A stretch of DNA of 44,950 nt, from contig NZ_AOJL01000029.1 in NCBI RefSeq assembly GCF_000337035.1, positions 1-44,950 of the forward strand, written 5' to 3'. The notes below the pieces were generated by a model that saw only the letters and a program-made list of their open reading frames with translations, was not told the origin of the DNA and ran no database searches. Position numbers and translations under genes: made by a program. Below are positions 39,499 to 44,950 of this stretch, piece after piece. Numbering within the stretch: position 1 is the stretch's first letter; each line of letters starts with the position of its first letter. This stretch comes from Halorubrum coriense DSM 10284 (lineage in GTDB: Archaea; Halobacteriota; Halobacteria; Halobacteriales; Haloferacaceae).

Positions 39499-40602
39499 AT
39501 GGACGAAAAGCGGTTCGTCGTCGCCCTCTTCGGCCTCGCGGTCGCGGTCGTCGCCGGCTACGTGGCCTATCGGTTCGTCGCCCCGCTCACGATCGCCGTC
39601 TTCCTCTACTACTCGACGCGGCGGTTCTACCAGCGGCTCGAACGCTTCCGGCTGCCGACTCGGGTCCGCGCGGTGGTGTCGCTGTCCGTCATCGGCCTCC
39701 CGCTCATCGGCCTCGTCAGCTACACCCTCGTGTTGCTCGTCTTGGAGGCGCGGCGGTTCATCGACACGTACCCGGTGGCCGACACCATCGGCGCGGAGAA
39801 CTCGGTGATCGGCGACCTCGCGGAGCTGTCGAACCCGACGACGGACGAACTGCTCGCGGCGTACCAGTCCGGACAGTTCGATCCCCTCATCGACCTCGTC
39901 TCCGAACAGGCGTCCCTGCTCGCGAGCACCCTCTCGGGGCTCGCCCTGAACCTCCTCATCACCGTCGTCGTCACCTACTACCTGCTGATCGACGGCTCCC
40001 GGTTCCACGAGTGGCTCCTCACGTTCGACGACGACGCCGTCGTCCGCGAGTACCTCGAGACCGCCGACGACGAACTGGAGGCGGTGTTGTACGGGAACCT
40101 GCTCAACGTCATCGCCATCTCGATCATCGCGGTGGTCACCTACCTCGGGTACAACGCGGTCGCCCCCGCCGCGGTCGAGATCCCCTACCCGACGCTCGCC
40201 GGCGCGCTCACCGGCGTCGCGAGCCTGATCCCGGTGATCGGGATGAAGATCGTCTACATTCCGATCGCGGCCGCGATATCGATACCGCTCGCGCTCGACG
40301 GCGACGTCTCGCTGCTCGTGTACGTCGCCGGGTTCCTCGCCGTCGCGGCCGTGGTCGTCGACACCATCCCCGACATCGTCCTCCGGCCGTACTTCAGCGG
40401 CGACACGACGCACGTCGGCCTGCTCATGCTCGCGTACATCTTCGGGCCGGTCGTCTTCGGCTTCCACGGGCTGTTCCTCGCGCCGATCGTCCTCGTGCTG
40501 GCGCTGACGTTCGCGAACACGGCGCTGTTGCGCCTGCTCGGCGTGGAACCCGACCCGGGTCCGGAGATACCCGAGCGACAGCGCCGCATCGACGAGTTCT
40601 GA
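39499..40602 (+). CDS. AI-2E/PerM-family membrane transporter
   Basis: A 367-residue integral membrane protein with about seven to eight hydrophobic segments. The N-terminal hairpin (FVVALFGLAVAVVAGYVAYRFVAPLTIAVFLYY) and the later AGALTGVASLIPVIGMKIVYIPIAAAISI with DTIPDIVLRPYFSG and GLHVGLLMLAYIFGP-like ending match the AI-2E family. Members are passive or ion-coupled exporters with varied substrates; quorum-signal transport should not be assumed from the name. A soluble region of about 75 residues (VADTIGAENSVIGDLAELSN) lies between the first and second membrane clusters, as usual for the family. Confidence 0.85.
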   Translation: MDEKRFVVALFGLAVAVVAGYVAYRFVAPLTIAVFLYYSTRRFYQRLERFRLPTRVRAVVSLSVIGLPLIGLVSYTLVLLVLEARRFIDTYPVADTIGAENSVIGDLAELSNPTTDELLAAYQSGQFDPLIDLVSEQASLLASTLSGLALNLLITVVVTYYLLIDGSRFHEWLLTFDDDAVVREYLETADDELEAVLYGNLLNVIAISIIAVVTYLGYNAVAPAAVEIPYPTLAGALTGVASLIPVIGMKIVYIPIAAAISIPLALDGDVSLLVYVAGFLAVAAVVVDTIPDIVLRPYFSGDTTHVGLLMLAYIFGPVVFGFHGLFLAPIVLVLALTFANTALLRLLGVEPDPGPEIPERQRRIDEF

Positions 40603-40685
40603 GTCGGCTCCTCGTTCGCCGCGCCGCCTCCTCTCCCCCCGTCCGCGACACCGCGCACCCGACGCTCGTTCGCGGCGAGCCGAAG

Positions 40686-40693
40686 TCATATAT
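40686..40693 (+). promoter_or_regulatory. TATA box of the FtsZ-like gene
   Basis: TCATATAT is centred about 28 bases before the ATG at 40718. Confidence 0.6.
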
Positions 40694-40717
40694 CCCCGCT
40701 CGCCGACCGGGCCACGT

Positions 40718-41866
40718 ATGCGACTACACGTGATCGGTCTCGGCGGGGCCGGCGGGCGCGTCGCCGACCGGCTCGCCGCCGCACACGGCTCCGACCCGTT
40801 CCTCGCGGGCGTCAACGCCTTCGACACCGACATGGACGCGCTCGGGGCGCTGGACGCGCTCGGCGAGGAGCGGCGGTACCGGTTCGGCGACGCCGCGGGC
40901 GGGGACGGGCTCGACGGCGACCTCCACGCGGGACGCCGCCTCGGCGACGCCCACGCCAGCGAACTCGGCAGGGCGATGGACGACCAGCAACCCTCCCTCG
41001 CGGAGGCGTTCCTGATCGCTGTCGGCCTCGGCGGCGCGGCCGGCGCGGGCGCGGCCCCGGCGCTCGCCGAGGAGCTCTCGCGGCTCTACGACGCCCCCGT
41101 CTACGCCTTCGGGTTCCTCCCCGTCCCGAGCGAGACGGAAGCGCCGGGCGACGACGGGCCGGCCGGCGGGACCCGGGAGCGCGAGTCGCCCCGGACTCCA
41201 CACCGCCCGCTCGCCGAGCGGAACGCCGCGCGGACCCTCGACGCGCTCTCGGACCGCTGCGCGGCGGTCTTCCCGTTCGACAACGCGGCGTGGCTCCGCC
41301 CGAGCGAGACGCTCGGCGGGGCTCGCGACCGGCTCAACGGGGCCGCGGTCGAGCGGGTCGCGGCGCTGTTCGGTGCCGGCGAGACGCCGGAGGGGACCGA
41401 GACGCCACAGCAGGTGCTCGACGCGAGCGACGTCGCACGCGCGGTGGGGAGCGACGGCGAGATCGCGGCGATCGGCCACGCGACGCAGGCGGTGGAGTCG
41501 CCCGACTCGGGGTCGCGCTTCGGGCTCGGGCTGTTCGGCTCCGGCGAGCCGGCCGAGGTGGACACGAGCGCCGCGGTGTCGGCCATCGAGACGGTCATCC
41601 GCAAGGCGACCCGCGGGAAGAACACCGTCGAGGTCCCCGACGGGCGCGCCGACCGGACGCTGCTCGTCGTCGGGGGGCCGCCCGCGTGGCTCAACCGGGA
41701 GGCGATCGCCGACGGGCGGCGCTGGCTGGCCGAGGAGACCGAGTCGGACGCCATCCTGAGCGGCGACGCGCCGGTCCACGACGGCGACGCCGTCTCCGCG
41801 GTCGTGATCCGGTCGGGGCTCGACGAGCCGGAGCGGGTCCGCGAGCTGCGCGAGACGATCGAGTGA
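40718..41866 (+). CDS. Non-canonical FtsZ/tubulin-superfamily protein
   Basis: A 382-residue protein related to FtsZ and CetZ. The N-terminal Rossmann start reads VIGLGGAGGRVADRL (nucleotide-binding loop T1), then AGVNAFDTDMDAL. The tubulin signature loop, normally GGGTGSG, reads GLGGAAGAGAAPALAEEL. This keeps the glycine-rich character but lacks the usual Thr/Ser. The sequence then has an acidic, disordered-looking segment (about 140-165) where FtsZ continues into strand 5. The later helical part (AVSAIETVIRKATRGKNTVEVP) resembles the FtsZ C-terminal domain. It is likely one of the haloarchaeal FtsZ-like paralogues of unknown role and not the division FtsZ. Polymerisation or GTPase activity cannot be assumed. 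Confidence 0.72.
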   Translation: MRLHVIGLGGAGGRVADRLAAAHGSDPFLAGVNAFDTDMDALGALDALGEERRYRFGDAAGGDGLDGDLHAGRRLGDAHASELGRAMDDQQPSLAEAFLIAVGLGGAAGAGAAPALAEELSRLYDAPVYAFGFLPVPSETEAPGDDGPAGGTRERESPRTPHRPLAERNAARTLDALSDRCAAVFPFDNAAWLRPSETLGGARDRLNGAAVERVAALFGAGETPEGTETPQQVLDASDVARAVGSDGEIAAIGHATQAVESPDSGSRFGLGLFGSGEPAEVDTSAAVSAIETVIRKATRGKNTVEVPDGRADRTLLVVGGPPAWLNREAIADGRRWLAEETESDAILSGDAPVHDGDAVSAVVIRSGLDEPERVRELRETIE

Positions 41867-41943
41867 CCCCGGTCGGTCGGACCCGGCCCGCGGCTCGGGG
41901 GGTGACCCGAACCGATTAACCCCGTGGCGCGCCGAGTGATCCC

Positions 41944-42678
41944 GTGACGACGCAGGCCGAACTCGGGATCGACGTCGACGTGCGGGACGCCGCGGCCGTC
42001 GCGGAGCGCCGGGACGAGCTCGTGGCCGCCGTCCGCGACCACGCCGGACGGATCGCCTACCAGCTCGCGCGGCTTCAGGGGGGCGACTACGGCCGGGAGA
42101 CCCTCTCGACGCCGGGCGGCGAGTGGACGGTGAAACACGAGGCGGGCGAGCTGGAGTTCCTGCTGTTCTCGCCGAAGTCGGGCTCGGACACGTACGTGAT
42201 ATCGACGAAGCAGCCGCCGGAGCCGGCCGCGCTGGCGACCGCGCTCGACGACTACGCGGCGTTCGTGGCGGCGTGGAACGACCACGTCGACTCCCTGTCC
42301 GGCGTCCTCGACGGCGTGAGCGCCGAGTTCCCCGACCCGGCGACGACCGACGGCGTGGTGGCCGAGCGCGACCGCGTCCTCGACGCGATCCGCGACGCCT
42401 GCGCGGTGATCGCCGGGGAGGTGTACCGCTACGAGAGCGACGACTACGGGACGTTCACGGCGCGCGTCGGCGGCGACCGGTGGGAGCTGAAGTACGACGA
42501 GGGGGCCGTCTCGTACCTCCGAGTCGGCGGCTCGGGCGGGCTCTACCTCCTCTCGCAGTACGAAGCCCCCTCCGCGGCCGATGTCCGGGAGTACGCCGAC
42601 CGGTTCCGCGAGTTCGTCGCGGCGTACAACGAGTTCGTCGACGAGTTGGAGGCCGACCTCGAACGCGTCTCCCTCTGA
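41944..42678 (+). CDS. Haloarchaeal protein made of two copies of one domain
   Basis: A 244-residue soluble protein starting with GTG (MTTQAELGIDVDV); TATA-like GATTAACC at 41913-41920 fits a leaderless mRNA. Residues about 22-123 and 141-240 align with each other: RDELVAAVRDHAG with RDRVLDAIRDACA, GGDYGRETLSTPGGEWTVKHE with SDDYGTFTARVGGDRWELKYD, and DYAAFVAAWNDHVDSL with RFREFVAAYNEFVDEL. Each copy has a helix, a beta sheet with a W-x-h-K-x-[E] strand, and a closing helix. I know no function for this domain. Both copies look intact. Confidence 0.75.
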   Translation: MTTQAELGIDVDVRDAAAVAERRDELVAAVRDHAGRIAYQLARLQGGDYGRETLSTPGGEWTVKHEAGELEFLLFSPKSGSDTYVISTKQPPEPAALATALDDYAAFVAAWNDHVDSLSGVLDGVSAEFPDPATTDGVVAERDRVLDAIRDACAVIAGEVYRYESDDYGTFTARVGGDRWELKYDEGAVSYLRVGGSGGLYLLSQYEAPSAADVREYADRFREFVAAYNEFVDELEADLERVSL

Positions 42679-42712
42679 GCCGGCGGTCGCGTCTCCCGTC
42701 CGCTCGCCCGAC

Positions 42713-43363
42713 TCACCGGTCCGTCCCGTCCGCGGCGCGCAGGAGGTCTCCGAGGCGGACCGGATACCGGCGCGAGACCACCGCCGCGTACACCGCGGCC
42801 GAGACCGCGACGCTCACGCCCACGGAGGCCCCGAACTCGGCGAGCGAAAGCGACCCGAGGACGGGCGCGCCGAGCGTCCAGCCGACGCCGACGACGCCCG
42901 CCGCGGCCGCGAGCGCGCCGGCGACCGCCCGGGCGACGGCCCGCGAATCGACCTCGAGGTCGAGGAACCGTTGTCGCTCGGCCGCGACGACCGCCTCGAC
43001 GGTCGACGCGTCGCGGTCGAACTCGATCGCCCCTGCCTCGGCCATCACCGGACAGTGGTGTTGATACAGCGACGCGTACACGCTCTTTCGCTCCTCGCTC
43101 CCGGCGGCCGCCGGGTCGACGCCCCGCTCGCGCGCCGCGACCCGACGGGACGCGTCCGCGAGGTCGACGGGGCCGTCGCTGCGGTGGAGCAGCGCCCACA
43201 GGAGCCGACGACGACGGTTCCCGAGGATCTCGAGTAGCGTCTCTCGGTCGGCGACCCGATCGCCTCTCGGCGAGTCGGGCCGCCCGCGCCGAGCGCCGCC
43301 GTCGGCGCGAAACCGGGACCGCTCGCCCTCGCCTCGACCGCGTCTCGCGTCTATTGGTAACAT
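42713..43363 (-). CDS. DUF7344-like wHTH protein with C-terminal membrane hairpin
   Basis: A 216-residue protein. Residues about 38-135 resemble the haloarchaeal winged-helix-like domain that I recall as DUF7344: ETLLEILGNRRRRLLWALL, then ADASRRVAARE, ERKSVYASLYQHHCPVMAEAGAIEFD. Two hydrophobic segments follow (about 143-165 and 175-195), then a short polar end. It is thus a membrane-tethered putative DNA- or protein-binding module. The first 37 residues are basic and of low complexity; a later start is possible. The minus-strand ATACATACG around 43387-43396 is the likely promoter. Function unknown. Confidence 0.7.
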   Translation of the reverse strand: MLPIDARRGRGEGERSRFRADGGARRGRPDSPRGDRVADRETLLEILGNRRRRLLWALLHRSDGPVDLADASRRVAARERGVDPAAAGSEERKSVYASLYQHHCPVMAEAGAIEFDRDASTVEAVVAAERQRFLDLEVDSRAVARAVAGALAAAAGVVGVGWTLGAPVLGSLSLAEFGASVGVSVAVSAAVYAAVVSRRYPVRLGDLLRAADGTDR

Positions 43364-43698
43364 ATTGCTCTCTACGGCGAGGCCCGTCGTATGTATTGGC
43401 CGATATGATCGCGAACATGAGGCATTGCCGCGGCCGCGTGTCGGCGCTCCGGCCGGAAGCGGGGACCGCGTTCGTCGCGCCGCCGGCGCTCGGCGGTCGG
43501 TTCCGAAACCGGCGGACCGAACCGGATCGCGCGCCGTCGAAACGACTTGTTACCGCTGACGCCGCGCCGGTAATCCGTCGTAGCAATCGGTTAATAACTA
43601 CTTATACCGGGCGACTTGGTGCCGCCCGTCCCTCCCCCCGCGACGTTCGGACGCCTCCGACGGGTCGGTCCGTTCGAACCGGCGTGGGACGTTTCCCC
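43364..43698. promoter_or_regulatory. 335-base divergent gap with promoters
   Basis: The gap separates the DUF7344-like gene from the surface-protein gene. TTAATAACTACTTATA at 43591-43606 is the clearest promoter element and would give the surface-protein transcript a leader of about 70 bases. No gene is supported here. Confidence 0.5.
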
Positions 43699-44950
43699 AT
43701 GTCACGAACACGCTCGACGCCGATAGCGGTCGTCATCGTCTCGGTACTGGTCGTCTCCGCGGTCGCCGGCGCGCCGGCGGCCGTCGCGCAGGACGGGCCC
43801 CCGCCGACGCCCGCCGCCTACTTCGGGGACGTCACCATCGACGGGGAGCCCGCCCCGGAGGGCGTCGAGGTCACCGCCTACGTCGACGGCGAACTACGCG
43901 GGAGCCTCACGACCACGCAGACGGGCTCGTACAGCGGACCCTCGGCGTTCGACCAGAAGCTCGTCGCCTAGGGGACGAGCGCCGACGCGGGCGCGACGGT
44001 GGAGTTCCGCGTCAACGGCGAGGTCGCCGCGACCGACGAGGCGATCGAGTGGGAGCCGGGAGAGGTCCGCCGGGTCGACCTCTCGGTCGGCGACGGGTCG
44101 GACGGTGGCGACGGCTCAGGCGGGTCGGGCGGCGGAGACGGATCGGACGGCGGCGACGGTTCCGACGGCAGCGGCGACGGTTCCGACGGCAGCGGCGGCT
44201 CGGACGGCGGCGACGGTTCCGGCGGCTCCGGTGGCTCTGACGGCAGCGACGGGGACGACGGCGGCTCCGGCGCCACCGGCGGGGGCGCGGTCGCCCCGTC
44301 GCCGACCGGCGACACCGTCGAGACGACCGCGGCGTCGGTCGAGATGGCGAACGGCACGGCGACCGTCTCCGCGGGCAGCGTCGGGGCCGGCGAGGTCGTC
44401 GAGGCCGACCTCCCAGACGAAGCGTCGACGTCGAACGCGACGCTCGCGGGGCTCTCCGTCTCTCCCTCGTCCGAGATCCTCTCCTTCGGCACCGACGTGA
44501 CGGCGATGGAGCCCTCCGCGATGCCCGACGACGTGCGCGACCACGAGGACGCGGAGGTGGTGTCGGTCTTCGAGATCGACCCGACGACCTTCGACTCCGG
44601 CGACGTCGACGCCGCGGAGATCCGCTTCGAGACGGAGATGTCGGCGTTCTCGGACGCCGACTCGCCCGAGGACGTCTCGCTGTACCGCTACGTCGACGAC
44701 CGGTGGCGCGAACTCCCCACGACGTACGAGGGCGACGGGGCCTACGTCGCCGAGACCCCCGGCTTCTCGTACTTCGCCGTCGGCGGCCCGCAGTCCGACG
44801 TGTCCGTCGCGGAGGCGTCGCTCGGCGCCGCGGAGGTGGCTCCCGACGCCGAGACCGAGGTGGCCGTCCGCCTGCGAAACGAGGGCGACGCCGAGGGGTC
44901 GACGAACGTCGGGCTGCGGATCGACGGCGAACTCGTCGCCGACAGGACGG
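43699..44950 (+). pseudogene. Secreted surface protein with PGF-pre-PGF-like domain, interrupted by an in-frame TAG and cut by the window end
   Basis: The frame from 43699 starts with a Sec signal peptide (MSRTRSTPIAVVIVSVLVVS, cleavage near AVAQDG). A small beta domain follows (AAYFGDVTIDGEPAPEGVEVTAYVDG). A TAG at 43969-43971 stops it after 90 codons. The same frame then continues without any other stop to the end at 44950: FRVNGEVAATDEAIEWEPGEVRRVDLSV completes the beta domain, then comes a Gly/Asp/Ser linker (44090-44270). Next is a domain resembling PGF-pre-PGF (SVEMANGTATVSAG, FEIDPTTFDSGDVDAAEIRF, SLYRYVDDRWRELPT, GFSYFAVGG), and the start of a CARDB-like domain. The stop thus splits one domain. 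CAG-to-TAG is the simplest cause. It may be a pseudogene, a polymorphism or a base error. Confidence 0.75.

Noticed and set aside
43969-43971. Pyrrolysine or other recoding of the in-frame TAG
   Set aside because: TAG is used as an ordinary stop elsewhere in this window (for example dnaK, the receiver gene, dppD of operon 2), haloarchaea are not known to carry pyrrolysine, and no recoding signal was seen.
44090-44270. Tandem repeat or CRISPR-like array
   Set aside because: The repetition comes from a Gly/Asp/Ser coding linker (GGDGSDGS-type) in a surface protein; there are no spacers of uniform size. Similar linkers explain the repeats at 9040-9100 and 9785-9840.

Overview
The window comes from a haloarchaeon. 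The DNA is GC-rich, the predicted proteins are strongly acidic, TATA-like boxes sit about 27 bases upstream of many start codons with no leader, and the secreted lipoproteins carry twin-arginine (Tat) signals. Family content (AglJ-like glycosyltransferase, AbrB-PhoU fusion, haloarchaeal small-domain proteins, DAP-pathway lysine genes) suggests Halorubrum or a close relative; the genus is an inference. Bases 7-25 are a Tn5/Nextera mosaic end, so the left edge is a contig end with unremoved sequencing adapter.

Layout. 26-2673: the tail of dnaK, then dnaJ, a cupin protein and a reduced AMP-ligase-like protein. 2701-16141: two complete, divergently transcribed Dpp/Opp-type peptide ABC-transporter operons, each with a substrate-binding lipoprotein, two permeases and two ATPases, facing away from a shared 470-base regulatory region. 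16274-23253: mostly single genes, namely an Ig-like protein, a membrane zinc-ribbon protein, AglJ-like glycosyltransferase, a CheY-like receiver, PhoU, a small membrane protein, a small wHTH protein, and an SRPBCC/nitrilase pair. 23887-24951: a presenilin-type intramembrane protease between two gene-poor, hairpin-rich stretches. 25321-31315: a PUA protein, a 1269-residue wHTH-NTPase-TPR regulator and a divergent aldehyde-dehydrogenase homologue that lacks its catalytic residues. 31380-38863: an HD hydrolase and then the lysine operon dapA-dapB-dapD-lysA-dapF-dapE. 38893-44950: a NYN protein, an AI-2E-type permease, a non-canonical FtsZ/tubulin-like GTPase, an internally duplicated protein, a DUF7344-like membrane protein, and a secreted surface protein broken by an in-frame amber codon and cut by the window end.

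Most unusual observations. Both peptide-binding lipoproteins read as circular permutations of the SBP_5 family: the usual C-terminal lobe comes first, right after the lipobox, and the usual N-terminal part comes second. The two break points lie on opposite sides of the same helix. Second, a STAND-like regulator (wHTH, FilR1-like domain, P-loop NTPase, TPR array) is divergent from an acylating-ALDH-like protein whose catalytic Cys and Asn positions read Pro and His; an imperfect 19-base palindrome lies between them. All functional calls are by eye from sequence; no searches were run.
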